A stretch of DNA of 64,000 nt, from assembly GCF_000429305.1 (NCBI RefSeq), contig NZ_AUBP01000012.1:62001-126000 (forward strand). Reading direction: 5' to 3'. Positions 16,468 through 24,774 of the stretch are shown here, one piece after another. The DNA comes from Desulfovibrio inopinatus DSM 10711. GTDB taxonomy: Bacteria; Desulfobacterota; Desulfovibrionia; Desulfovibrionales; Desulfovibrionaceae. Below the pieces are notes generated by a model. It made no database searches and was not told where the DNA came from. It was given only the letters and a program-made list of their open reading frames with translations. Each line of letters begins with the position of its first letter. Within the stretch, counting starts at the first letter, position 1. The translations under genes and the position numbers were made by a program.

Positions 16468-16490
16468 TATATATCCACAGAGGATATATA
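16468..16490. promoter_or_regulatory. PadR operator candidate, site 3 (storage-protein homologue)
   Basis: Nine-base arms TATATATCC and GGATATATA pair exactly around a 5-base spacer. The core is identical to site 2, and the spacer has the same length. Confidence 0.75.
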
Positions 16491-16696
16491 TGAACTACAA
16501 ATAATAATGTCAAGCGCTCTCTACTCTCTTTCGATTTCAAATACCTACTCTACGGTCAATGCAAGAAATTGTACCCATTACATCTTGCAATAGGTTTCTG
16601 TCTGCGTCGACGATGCGTAATTTTAATGAAATACCAACGGCGATTTCGAATCGTCGTGCACCGTGAAACCGCCGTAGGCATAGCCATATTGCTCCT

Positions 16697-16978
16697 TCAC
16701 ATGGAATTCGCTTGGGCTAAAACGTTGTTGTGCCGATTCGCGCTTTCTTTGAATTTGGGCATAGGCATCGTGAAATTATGATATGTTGACCCATCATAGA
16801 CATGCTCCGAGCCCCGAATATCTTTCATTAGCACATCAGCTTTTTCAAGAATTCCAAACTGATGCGCACCTTGCACCAATGCCAACACCAGTAACGCAGT
16901 GCCAAGAACACTCGACACCAGTACCGTGATCCAACGAACGCCTTGGGGCTTTATTTTGGGCTGATGGACTATTTTCAT
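16697..16978 (-). CDS. Small single-pass membrane protein, unknown function
   Basis: GAGAGGAAG precedes the ATG at 16978. The 93-residue protein has a basic N-terminus (MKIVHQPKIKPQGVRW), one membrane span (about 17-40) and a polar C-terminal part (KADVLMKDIRGSEHVYDGSTYHNF) likely in the periplasm. No family is recognised. It lies apart from the PadR island and has no copy of that operator. Confidence 0.65.
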   Translation of the reverse strand: MKIVHQPKIKPQGVRWITVLVSSVLGTALLVLALVQGAHQFGILEKADVLMKDIRGSEHVYDGSTYHNFTMPMPKFKESANRHNNVLAQANSM

Positions 16979-17250
16979 GACTTCCTCTCTTCTTCCTATC
17001 GTAACACGACTCTCATCATACGTTTTATGAATGCAATGCATGGGCCGATAACAGGAGAAGAGACATTTTTTCTCAAAAACCATAGCCCTCGCATGCCAAA
17101 CGAAAAATCGAGCTTACTTTTATTGTTACACGAGATGGCACGCTATTGTCTATGGTTTCTCTTTAACTTTTGCTAAAGTTTATTTATCCCCTTGCCGAAA
17201 AGGATAGTGGGTATATAAATCGTTACACAACACTTAACCCGGAAAATGCT

Positions 17251-17475
17251 ATGACCAATCCTTTGAAACCTGCTTCTCTTGCATCTCCCAAAGGAGTTCG
17301 TGAAATTACCGCGGTCAATAACTATCTGGAAATGGTCGCCGATTCACGTCGAACCGCTATCGATGCAGATGTAGCATCAAATATCTCGTCGCTACAGCGC
17401 ATGCAGTCGGCAGCCCGACCGGAACCGGAACTTGTAGAAGCCAACAATGGGAAAGTGCTCAATACGTCGGGATAG
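17251..17475 (+). CDS. 74-residue protein of unknown function
   Basis: GGAAA lies 6 bases before the ATG. The protein is soluble, Ala/Ser-rich and weakly helical (NNYLEMVADSRRTAIDADVASNISSLQRMQSA), with no Cys, signal or membrane segment. It ends 3 bases before the L,D-transpeptidase gene, so the two are probably translated from one message. Function is unknown. Confidence 0.6.
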   Translation: MTNPLKPASLASPKGVREITAVNNYLEMVADSRRTAIDADVASNISSLQRMQSAARPEPELVEANNGKVLNTSG

Positions 17476-17478
17476 AAT

Positions 17479-18237
17479 ATGATACCTGTGTATTCTTGTG
17501 CCAGCACCTTATTGCTGGTCTTAGCCATATTCACTCCAGCGTTCGCGAATTCGTCTCTCTCGCAATCATTGCAGGCGGTCGTCGTTATTGCCGATGACAT
17601 GAACACTCCGTATGGGGAGATGCAACGATTTGCACGCTCACGTCCTCATGCACCGTGGAAAAAGATCGGACACGCATCCCGAGTCGAACTCGGCAAAAAT
17701 GGTTTAGCGTGGGGACGCGGTATCGTGAAAATTTTGCCGCAACACTCAGCGATCCCGCAAAAGCTCGAAGGAGATGGACGCTCACCAGCCGGTGTTTTTT
17801 TTCTCGGGCATATTCTAGCCACTCCCGAAGGCATAAACGATCTCGGATTCCGGCATGACGTTGAAACGATTACGCCGCGTCATCTGTGTGTGGAAGATCC
17901 TGCCTCACCGTATTACAATCAACTCGTCAATCGAGATGCCATAACGTCGCCTGAACTCGACACGGTCCAATCGACCCTTTTGACCAGCGGCCTTTTTACC
18001 TACGCTATTTACGTTGGGCAAAATCAACCCCATCCAATTCCTGGAGGCGGATCCTGTGTCTACCTCCACCTCAAACGAAAAGACGGAGATGCAACGGCCG
18101 GTTGTACGGCCCTGCATAGCAATGCCATGTTGACCTTGCTCCATTGGCTGAACCCCAAAGCCTCACCTATTCTTGTCCAAATACCGGCATCGGCACGATC
18201 GGTAGCGGCTCAAAAGACAGGCCTTCCCCTTCGATAA
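17479..18237 (+). CDS. YkuD-family L,D-transpeptidase-like exported protein
   Basis: The N-terminus (MIPVYSCASTLLLVLAIFTPAFA) is a signal peptide. The catalytic block GSCVYLHL...ATAGCTALHS gives His197 and nucleophile Cys209 of the YkuD fold. L,D-transpeptidases form 3-3 peptidoglycan cross-links or attach proteins to the wall. The 252-residue length fits the single-domain group, which often lacks LysM. The gene converges with an M15-type peptidase gene 23 bases away, so both cell-wall enzymes may be functionally linked. Confidence 0.85.
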   Translation: MIPVYSCASTLLLVLAIFTPAFANSSLSQSLQAVVVIADDMNTPYGEMQRFARSRPHAPWKKIGHASRVELGKNGLAWGRGIVKILPQHSAIPQKLEGDGRSPAGVFFLGHILATPEGINDLGFRHDVETITPRHLCVEDPASPYYNQLVNRDAITSPELDTVQSTLLTSGLFTYAIYVGQNQPHPIPGGGSCVYLHLKRKDGDATAGCTALHSNAMLTLLHWLNPKASPILVQIPASARSVAAQKTGLPLR

Positions 18238-18260
18238 CCCTGTCCGCATGCCCCCTGAGC

Positions 18261-18929
18261 TTACTGTTTTTTTTCAAAGTGCTGATAATCTTTCACAGAC
18301 CTCCAACTTCCACCCCATTTCCATTGGCGATGAACAAACGCCTTCCATACCATCCCATTTTTCAAAACCATCCCTGATACATACCGACTTCTATCCGTAT
18401 ATGCAGCGCCTTCGGAGGGCGACACCACTCCCTTTTTGATGAATGGATTCTGCACCGGATTGATATCGATAGCTCGGCCGAATGCATGTTGAGAAAAGAC
18501 ACGGGTTCCGGCTACCTTACGGCAATTAAATGCCGACGTGTTGTTATCCGCCATGGATTGATCATCATCAGCTCCATAGACCTCAATGAGCTGCATTTTT
18601 TCTATAGGAAATCGTGCAGCGTAGAGTTCACCAAAGATATCGGCCACATCGCTGGCAACGGATTTATGCACCACGAGACTGCCGTGCTGTACTTTCCCCG
18701 CAAAGTCGACATACCCGACCTGGACCCAGCGAAGATCATCCAACGCCACCGGGCAACCAAGATGCCAGGAGACACCAATCATGGCCTGCCGCATTGCAGT
18801 CGGTATAGGTTCAATATGCGATGTGTAGGGAGGGAGATTCTCGCCTGCCGTAACAACACAACAGCCAAAAAGGAAAACACCGAGAAAACAGAGATTGACC
18901 AGAAATAATCGAAGGCACCGCTGCTGCAT
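18261..18929 (-). CDS. M15-like (VanY-type) D-Ala-D-Ala carboxypeptidase-like lipoprotein
   Basis: AAGGAG lies 10 bases before the ATG at 18929. The signal segment ends LFGCC, a possible lipobox with Cys23. The catalytic zinc ligands of M15 enzymes are visible as His148 and Asp155 (SQHAFGRAIDI) and His217 (DYQHF). Such enzymes trim peptidoglycan stem peptides. The 222-residue length is ordinary for a single-domain VanY-type protein. It is divergent from the large TPR protein gene. Confidence 0.8.
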   Translation of the reverse strand: MQQRCLRLFLVNLCFLGVFLFGCCVVTAGENLPPYTSHIEPIPTAMRQAMIGVSWHLGCPVALDDLRWVQVGYVDFAGKVQHGSLVVHKSVASDVADIFGELYAARFPIEKMQLIEVYGADDDQSMADNNTSAFNCRKVAGTRVFSQHAFGRAIDINPVQNPFIKKGVVSPSEGAAYTDRSRYVSGMVLKNGMVWKAFVHRQWKWGGSWRSVKDYQHFEKKQ

Positions 18930-19076
18930 GGAAAAATCACTCCTTTTTTCAGGGATCATTTTTTGCATAAGACCTGTATAAACACAGAGCAGGCAAAAAA
19001 CGCCTCCCCATGCAAGGGAAAACCGTATTTCGTACAGAATACGTGTTTTGTCGAACTCCAACCTAGGACCTCGGCT

Positions 19077-21974
19077 ATGATGTATATACAACGCCGCCGA
19101 CACCATATCCCATTCCGTCAATTCGTTCTTGCCGCCTTACGGCTCGGCGCTTTGGCGCTTTTGTTTGTAACGTGCTCCACAGCCGCCACGGCCGCATTTG
19201 CTCCTTCCCCCTCGTCAGACTCAGACTCCACTTCGCTTACGACAAATTCATTGCCTACGCCCTCTCCCCGCTACTCCATCGAATTGGCCAAGACCGCTCC
19301 ACGGAGTCGAACCATCAAAGTTGGAGGAGCTGTTTCCTTTGAAGCGGCAGTCTATGCCGGTGGCAAACGCCTCAATGATGAGGACCTCATATTTCATTGG
19401 GCAGCCGCCAAAGATGTCCGTTTCATCAGTCCGGACGGCCCGAGCGCCACCACGGCCATCTTCATGGGATGGGGAGAACGCCAGGTGGAAGTATCGTGTA
19501 CGCGCCGTATTGGTCGTTCTCTGGTCGATATAGGACGTTCTTCCCCGATCGCTGTCAACGTCGCCAAACCCCATGTGTCACTGCGTATCACGCCGTCAGA
19601 GCCTATGGTGGGTGAAAAAGTCACCGCGAAATTTTCTCTTGATAGCGACCTTGATGCATTACGTCTCATGTGGAAACCGTTACCTACGAATGCCCGACTC
19701 GTCGATGTCGGACCGAAAGAAATTTCTTTCTATCTCATGAATGATAAGCCGGTGACGGTAAGTGTTGTGCCGCGCTATGACAATCCGGGTAATGTCCCGA
19801 CAGAGGCGCTTGACGAAGCCACAGTGGATATAAACGCGAAATCCTACGATGTGACTATCAAAAACATCGGCGCCGAGTCTGCACCAGCACGCATTTGGAG
19901 AGACGGTGTCGGCCCTGTTGAAGTGTCACGTGAACTTGCCGTCAACCAAGGCGTACGTCTTCGCGCCGATGTCTCGCCCACTCCACGTTCTGCCCATCTT
20001 CGCTATGTCTGGACGTTGGAAGAAGACGGTCGACTTGATTCCAATGCGAGTTCCCGCGAAAAGGTCGTTACCAAACCATCTATCGGCCCACTTGTTGCCC
20101 ATGTGGAAATTCGCGACAGTCGTGACATTCTTCTTGGACACGGACAGGAAACAATTTCGTTCACCATATCCCAACGAGATATAGATCAGGTGGACGTTAA
20201 TATGAAACGAACGAAGGAGTTGCTGACCGAAGCTCAAAATGCATGGGGTGCTGGCGATATCGACGCGGCATGCCTTGCAACCGAACGTGCGGTCCAACTC
20301 TATCCCTCTTTTGAGCCCGCGTTGTCGCTCAAAAAACAGTATATTAGTGATCGTGACATCGTTGCCGATCATCTTGAACGGGCACGGAACCTCATTGAGC
20401 AAAATACTTTCGATCAAGCGACACCGCATCTCGAAGCTGCCGCTAAAATCGCACCGGCACAACCAGATATTCAACGTCTTTATAGCCTGATGGATCAACG
20501 GAAATCCGACCTCAAACGTGTTGTAGCCCTGCTTACTGAAGCGCAGAGTCGCCAAAAACAAGGGCGGATGGATGCCGCATTAGTAACGATCAACGATGCC
20601 TTGCTTATCGATCCAGGCAACGCCGAAGCACTGAGCTTACGAAACACGCTCGTTAAAAAACGGCAGCAAGCCGTAGACCTTATGCGTGAAGCCTCTGCAA
20701 TGGCCGACGAAGGAAAATTGGAACAGGCCAAAGTGATAGTAGAAAAAGGCGAAAAAACCTTCCCGAATTTTGCCCCGCTCCAAGAACTCGGACGTGATAT
20801 TGCCGAGCGACAAGAAAAGGCGCTGACCCTGGGACGGCTTGTGGCAGAGGCCAAAACCGCTTGGTCAAACGGTGACATCGACGCAGCGTTGACAGCAACG
20901 TCCAATGCCCTTGCCATGCGCCCCGACTGGAACACTGCGGCCGAGCTGCAACAATCCATCATCGATAAACGTGAAGCGATTATCCGCGTCATGGACGATG
21001 CAAACCAGTTATTAGACGCCGACGCATTCGATCAAGCCAAGACGGCGCTGGCTGGTGCCCGACATATCAATGAAAACTATCCTCCCATTGCCGAGCTGGA
21101 AAAACGAATTGATGCTGCACGAAAACAAGCGGAAGCAAAAACTGAACGATATCTCAAATCAGCCCGACAACTTGTCGACAACAATCGATTTGAAGCAGCT
21201 TTGGCCATCTTGCGAGAGCTCAACCAAGACTCTCTGTACACCAATACTCAAAAAACACAGGCGGAAGCGCTGTTCTTGGCAGCTCAATCAGGTAAATCCA
21301 AGCTCGACAGCGCGAATGCGCACGCACCCGGCATCACTCGTGCGGCAAACAGAGAGAATTCACCTCTCGAACGTGTGTGCCTCACCCGATTCCATCGTGC
21401 CTATGCTGAACAAAAAAACAATCACTACAGCGAAGCGATTGCCGAATACACCGACATTATCGAGCAATGCCCGACCTTGTGCGATGCCATGAACAATATC
21501 GGGGTGAGTTATAACCAGCTTGGGCAAATTGCAGATGCGTTACCGTGGTATGAAAAGGCAGTGACCTGCAACCCACGCAATACAATCTATAGTGATAATG
21601 CAGAAGGAGCACGCAAATGGTTATCGACGTCTACTCGTCCATCCAAACATGCAGCAACGGAAAGCCAATGCAAAGAGCTTTTTCGCCAAGCTCGTGGCCT
21701 CCAAAGCAAAGGGGAACATTTGGCAGCTATTGATGTCTTCAAGAATATCCTTGCAGCCTGTACACCGAACTGCAAAGCCATCAATGATGTAGGTGTCAGC
21801 CTTTACGCACTGGGACATGTGAAGGAATCGATCCGCTGGTTTGAGCATGCCAGCAAATGCGATCCTGCGAACACGCTTTTTAAAGACAATACGCGACTCA
21901 CCAAAAAACAGATTCAAGATACGGAACGACAACGAAAATCAGAGCACCGCTACGTCAAAGCCGGACTCGAATAA
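19077..21974 (+). CDS. Large exported protein with Ig-like N-terminus and many TPR repeats
   Basis: AGGA precedes ATG 19077. The N-terminus is a long Arg/His-rich signal peptide (MMYIQRRRHHIPF... then a hydrophobic core ending TAATA). Residues about 60-370 look like tandem beta-sandwich (PKD/Ig-like) domains, with repeated phrases such as VGGAVSFEAAVYAGG and VGEKVTAKFSL. Residues about 380-940 carry many helical TPR-like repeats (LLTEAQNAWGAGDIDAACLATERA, AIAEYTDIIEQCPTLCDAMNNIGVSYNQLG). The last repeats contain several paired Cys. A scaffold in the periplasm is likely. The function is not known. Confidence 0.75.
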   Translation: MMYIQRRRHHIPFRQFVLAALRLGALALLFVTCSTAATAAFAPSPSSDSDSTSLTTNSLPTPSPRYSIELAKTAPRSRTIKVGGAVSFEAAVYAGGKRLNDEDLIFHWAAAKDVRFISPDGPSATTAIFMGWGERQVEVSCTRRIGRSLVDIGRSSPIAVNVAKPHVSLRITPSEPMVGEKVTAKFSLDSDLDALRLMWKPLPTNARLVDVGPKEISFYLMNDKPVTVSVVPRYDNPGNVPTEALDEATVDINAKSYDVTIKNIGAESAPARIWRDGVGPVEVSRELAVNQGVRLRADVSPTPRSAHLRYVWTLEEDGRLDSNASSREKVVTKPSIGPLVAHVEIRDSRDILLGHGQETISFTISQRDIDQVDVNMKRTKELLTEAQNAWGAGDIDAACLATERAVQLYPSFEPALSLKKQYISDRDIVADHLERARNLIEQNTFDQATPHLEAAAKIAPAQPDIQRLYSLMDQRKSDLKRVVALLTEAQSRQKQGRMDAALVTINDALLIDPGNAEALSLRNTLVKKRQQAVDLMREASAMADEGKLEQAKVIVEKGEKTFPNFAPLQELGRDIAERQEKALTLGRLVAEAKTAWSNGDIDAALTATSNALAMRPDWNTAAELQQSIIDKREAIIRVMDDANQLLDADAFDQAKTALAGARHINENYPPIAELEKRIDAARKQAEAKTERYLKSARQLVDNNRFEAALAILRELNQDSLYTNTQKTQAEALFLAAQSGKSKLDSANAHAPGITRAANRENSPLERVCLTRFHRAYAEQKNNHYSEAIAEYTDIIEQCPTLCDAMNNIGVSYNQLGQIADALPWYEKAVTCNPRNTIYSDNAEGARKWLSTSTRPSKHAATESQCKELFRQARGLQSKGEHLAAIDVFKNILAACTPNCKAINDVGVSLYALGHVKESIRWFEHASKCDPANTLFKDNTRLTKKQIQDTERQRKSEHRYVKAGLE

Positions 21975-22023
21975 ACATCTCTCCCCAGCTTCCTTTTCGG
22001 TCACGCGATTCGAAACACAAAGA

Positions 22024-22051
22024 GGGGCCGGCGTCTTACCACGCCGGCCCC
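22024..22051. terminator. Bidirectional GC-rich terminator
   Basis: Eleven-base GC-rich arms (22024-22034, 22041-22051) pair exactly, followed by GTTT. It lies between the convergent TPR gene and the permease operon. Confidence 0.75.
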
Positions 22052-22078
22052 GTTTACGAGAGGGAAGGAAATGAAGAA

Positions 22079-22537
22079 TTAATGACCAGCACTCAATATT
22101 CCGGTGAGAGAGAAGATGATGAGAAAAGAAACCCACAGTGCCAGACCGGCCCACAGTGGATGCTTCGGCTTATCTTTCATGTAAAAATAAGCCGCAATAA
22201 GCAGCGCTGGCAGTGCACTGGATCCGCCAAGTACCAAGCCGAACTGAGTCAGGCCGTCTCCGGTAAACATGTTGTCGATCCAAAAATGGCCGCCGGGAAA
22301 CGGATTTCCCATGACCATCCAGATTTCCTCAATGCTCTTCCCTTCCCAAATGGCACCGAACAGATAGTGCGGGTTGATCACGTTGTTGTCCACGTCAATC
22401 AAAGCTACCAGCGGTCCAATCATGCACAGCAGGGCCGATACAACACAAATCCAGTATACGCTATCACCATACGCCACCTGGGCCTTCGGCATCACGGGAC
22501 GTTCGCAGGTATATTCAACGCTATTGTTCGTAGTCAT
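22079..22537 (-). CDS. Small membrane protein of the TauE operon
   Basis: AAGGAG precedes ATG 22537. The 152-residue protein has three or four hydrophobic segments (VYWICVVSALLCMIGPLVALIDV, FGLVLGGSSALPALLIAAYFYM, AGLALWVSFLIIFSLTGIL). No family is recognised. It starts 16 bases after the permease gene and is probably its accessory subunit or a partner in the same transport process. The loop GNPFPGGHFWIDNMFTGDG between the segments faces one side of the membrane. Confidence 0.75.
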   Translation of the reverse strand: MTTNNSVEYTCERPVMPKAQVAYGDSVYWICVVSALLCMIGPLVALIDVDNNVINPHYLFGAIWEGKSIEEIWMVMGNPFPGGHFWIDNMFTGDGLTQFGLVLGGSSALPALLIAAYFYMKDKPKHPLWAGLALWVSFLIIFSLTGILSAGH

Positions 22538-22553
22538 GATGGTTCTCCTTCTA

Positions 22554-23747
22554 TTAAGCCTTTCTGAAGCCGGGGAGACGGCCACTCAGTGCCAGGACAA
22601 TAAAGGCCACACAGGCACCAAACACACTGAAGGTCACAGCAGGAGGCGTGGGTCCCATAACACCCAGAACGTTGAGTCCCTTTGTCAAAAGACCATAGGC
22701 TGTGAAGAACATGACGCCGATGAGAATGATACGGATGAAACCAGCTTTGACGCGCATGAGAATATACGCTCCGACCAGGCCACCCAGAACTTGTCCGACA
22801 AGCCACGGTGCAGCAAACAGTGGAATAATGGCGCCGGAAAGCAGGTATGGCCATAATGCCACACAGTCCCCCATACCGAGCAGAACACCCGAACATGCTG
22901 CGGCAACCTTCAACGGGACGGCCATGACCATATTCAACGCCGGGACAATAGCCCATCCTGCGCCCAGACCGAAAAATCCCGATAACATACCAACGAACAT
23001 CACCACGGACATGAGCTGCCAGGCACGCGTGACTTTATAGTCCACGACACGACATTCAGATTCTTCAAAATACGGCTGTGTAATGTTAAGCCAGGATGTC
23101 AGACGATCGACCTTCTTGACGACAGGCCATTCAATCTTCTGTCCACCCATAATGAAATAGAAGGCCAACGCGAGAATCATAAAACCGAGGGAGATGCGCA
23201 CAAGGCCTTCCCCCGTTGCTCCCAGATGCTCAGCCACAAGGATGGCTCCCTGTGCGCCAGCGAAAGCACCAATCCCATACGCCGTTGCGGCAAGAATACA
23301 GAGCTTGAGGTTCGCCAACCCGCGCCGCATGAATGGACCGGTTGAAATGAGTCCGCTGAACATGGCCACGATGAGTCCAGTTGCACGTATGATCAAACTG
23401 TCCACCGAGGTGAAGGCCAACATGATCGGTGTAAACAACACTCCACCGCCGATACCGCCCATAACGGCCAGCATGGCGATACCGAAGCTCAACAAAAATG
23501 ATCCGAACAGAATCCAAAAGATGGTGCCACCCGTCATTCCGCCTGCGGGTGTATCCAATCCATAACCGACCAGTCCCATTCCAATGGTTGTCACAGCAAG
23601 GACACCGACCATCACGCCGATTTCGATCCAAGGGCTCTTCAGGTACTTGCTCATACCTTCCTCCCTGATCTTCACACTGTGGCTCGGATGCTGAATAACA
23701 CTGCCAGGGGGCATCTGACCGCCCGCGTTGGAACCCATCCCTTTCAT
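22554..23747 (-). CDS. TauE/SafE-family sulfite/organosulfur exporter
   Basis: The protein has about nine membrane segments and the TauE/SafE hallmarks GGIGGGVLFTPIMLAF and a second Gly-rich repeat SGFFGLGAGWAIVPALNMV. Family members export sulfite, sulfoacetate or similar anions. Two starts are well supported in frame: ATG 23747 with GGAGG 7 bases before, and ATG 23654 with GGGAGGAAGG just before. The shorter form begins MSKYLKSPWIEIGV. In a sulfate reducer, export of sulfite or a related sulfur compound is plausible. The likely sigma54 promoter lies upstream of the preceding receiver gene. Confidence 0.85.
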   Translation of the reverse strand: MKGMGSNAGGQMPPGSVIQHPSHSVKIREEGMSKYLKSPWIEIGVMVGVLAVTTIGMGLVGYGLDTPAGGMTGGTIFWILFGSFLLSFGIAMLAVMGGIGGGVLFTPIMLAFTSVDSLIIRATGLIVAMFSGLISTGPFMRRGLANLKLCILAATAYGIGAFAGAQGAILVAEHLGATGEGLVRISLGFMILALAFYFIMGGQKIEWPVVKKVDRLTSWLNITQPYFEESECRVVDYKVTRAWQLMSVVMFVGMLSGFFGLGAGWAIVPALNMVMAVPLKVAAACSGVLLGMGDCVALWPYLLSGAIIPLFAAPWLVGQVLGGLVGAYILMRVKAGFIRIILIGVMFFTAYGLLTKGLNVLGVMGPTPPAVTFSVFGACVAFIVLALSGRLPGFRKA

Positions 23748-23848
23748 ATTGCTCCTCCCATCGCTTGATTTCCGATTCGTCGACATAATGCGTCAGCAAA
23801 AAGGAACAGCCACCAAGACCATGATGGTTGAGACTGAGGCCCGGTTTG

Positions 23849-24241
23849 CTACGCACTACCACTCATGGCGACATTCGCCTGCTCAGGCTCAAGCGCTTTG
23901 TCGATTTTTTCGACTAACGTCCGGAGGTCGAACGGCAATTCGACATCGTCATACGCCCCGCGCTTCATGCCTTCCATGGACAACGTCACGTCCTTTTCCG
24001 GAACAAGCAGGATAACCTTACGATGTGCATTTTCTTTCAGCAGTGCCGACAAGGTATCCAAGCCATGACGTTGGCCGTCGTTCAAACCAAGCAAAACAAC
24101 CCCCACTGGCGTTGACTCAAGAATGCCCATAGCTTCATCAAAAGCGGATGCTTCAATGACCTGAAACCGTTGCCGACGAAGTCGACCTGCCAAGTGGCCT
24201 CGAAACCTTTCATCTGCTTCAATGATGAGAACATGATGCAT
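23849..24241 (-). CDS. Degenerate response-regulator receiver (pseudo-receiver)
   Basis: The 130-residue protein has the receiver fold (VLIIEADERF...GVVLLGLNDG...KVILLVPEKD...GAYDDVELPFD), but key sites are lost. The acidic pair is Glu8-Ala9, the phosphoacceptor Asp is Gly52, and the Lys of the KPF motif is Leu. Phosphorylation in the normal way is therefore unlikely. A phosphorylation-independent interaction domain is the best guess. It is the first gene after the -24/-12 promoter at 24285-24301 and precedes the permease. Confidence 0.85.
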   Translation of the reverse strand: MHHVLIIEADERFRGHLAGRLRRQRFQVIEASAFDEAMGILESTPVGVVLLGLNDGQRHGLDTLSALLKENAHRKVILLVPEKDVTLSMEGMKRGAYDDVELPFDLRTLVEKIDKALEPEQANVAMSGSA

Positions 24242-24284
24242 ACCGTGAATCCTCTCTCGGGAATTGTTTCACAACACAGTATAA

Positions 24285-24301
24285 GGCAAGGAGCATGCCA
24301 A
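24285..24301 (-). promoter_or_regulatory. Sigma54 (-24/-12) promoter
   Basis: On the minus strand the sequence reads TTGGCATGCTCCTTGCC: TGGCA at 24300-24296 and TTGC at 24289-24286, with the exact spacing of the consensus TGGCACG-N4-TTGC. The first gene begins about 45 bases downstream. The neighbouring AAA+ activator gene makes this the likely promoter it acts on. Confidence 0.85.
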
Positions 24302-24315
24302 ATAAAATACCGTGT

Positions 24316-24400
24316 TGTTTCGATGAGTTAAAAATCGAAAGATTCTATTTGTTTCATTTTGTTTAAAAAGGAATTAATGCACAAGCGACATATTGAAACA
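24316..24400. promoter_or_regulatory. Four TGTTTC/GAAACA half-sites upstream of the sigma54 promoter
   Basis: TGTTTCG (24316-24322), TGTTTCA (24350-24356), TGAAACA (24384-24390) and CGAAACA (24394-24400) lie 15-100 bases upstream of the -24 element. The first three are spaced by 34 bases. This is where upstream activator sites are expected. A further TGTTTCA lies at 26268-26274, before the activator gene. Confidence 0.45.
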
Positions 24401-24763
24401 TTACGAAACAGAACAAGAAACTTGGTCACGCTGTAACAGAACTTGACCTGCAGCGAGTTTCTTTTGGAGTAATGCAGAGACAACCTGATCAACAGTACCA
24501 ACAACAGAATCGTACACGTCGACATGTTTCCATACAAGATACTGATAATATTCCTCTTCTATCCCGCAACACACGACAATATCAATGTGCTCATGCAAAA
24601 TCATGGCACACAGTCCTTCTGCAGAGGCTTGAGGAAGAACAACCGTGTGTTCTTCGGAAACCCCTGCCTCTTCATCGACCACCCCAACCCACACTTCGTC
24701 AGCCAGGTCAAACCGGGGAGCAACATCATTTTCATGCAACGGAATGAGCACTTTCTTCGACAT
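24401..24763 (-). CDS. NifX/NafY-type dinitrogenase cofactor-domain protein
   Basis: The 120-residue protein starts MSKKVLIPLHENDVAPRFDLADEVWVGVVDEEAG, the signature of the NifB/NifX/NafY cofactor-binding domain. GAGAGGGAAG precedes the ATG. Members bind iron-molybdenum-type clusters or simple Fe-S precursors, but many are found outside nitrogen fixation. A short Cys pair (VVCCGIEEE) could be relevant. It sits 11 bases after the activator gene and before the sigma54 operon, so it may act as a metal-linked modulator of that activator. Confidence 0.8.
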   Translation of the reverse strand: MSKKVLIPLHENDVAPRFDLADEVWVGVVDEEAGVSEEHTVVLPQASAEGLCAMILHEHIDIVVCCGIEEEYYQYLVWKHVDVYDSVVGTVDQVVSALLQKKLAAGQVLLQRDQVSCSVS

Positions 24764-24774
24764 GACTTCCCTCT

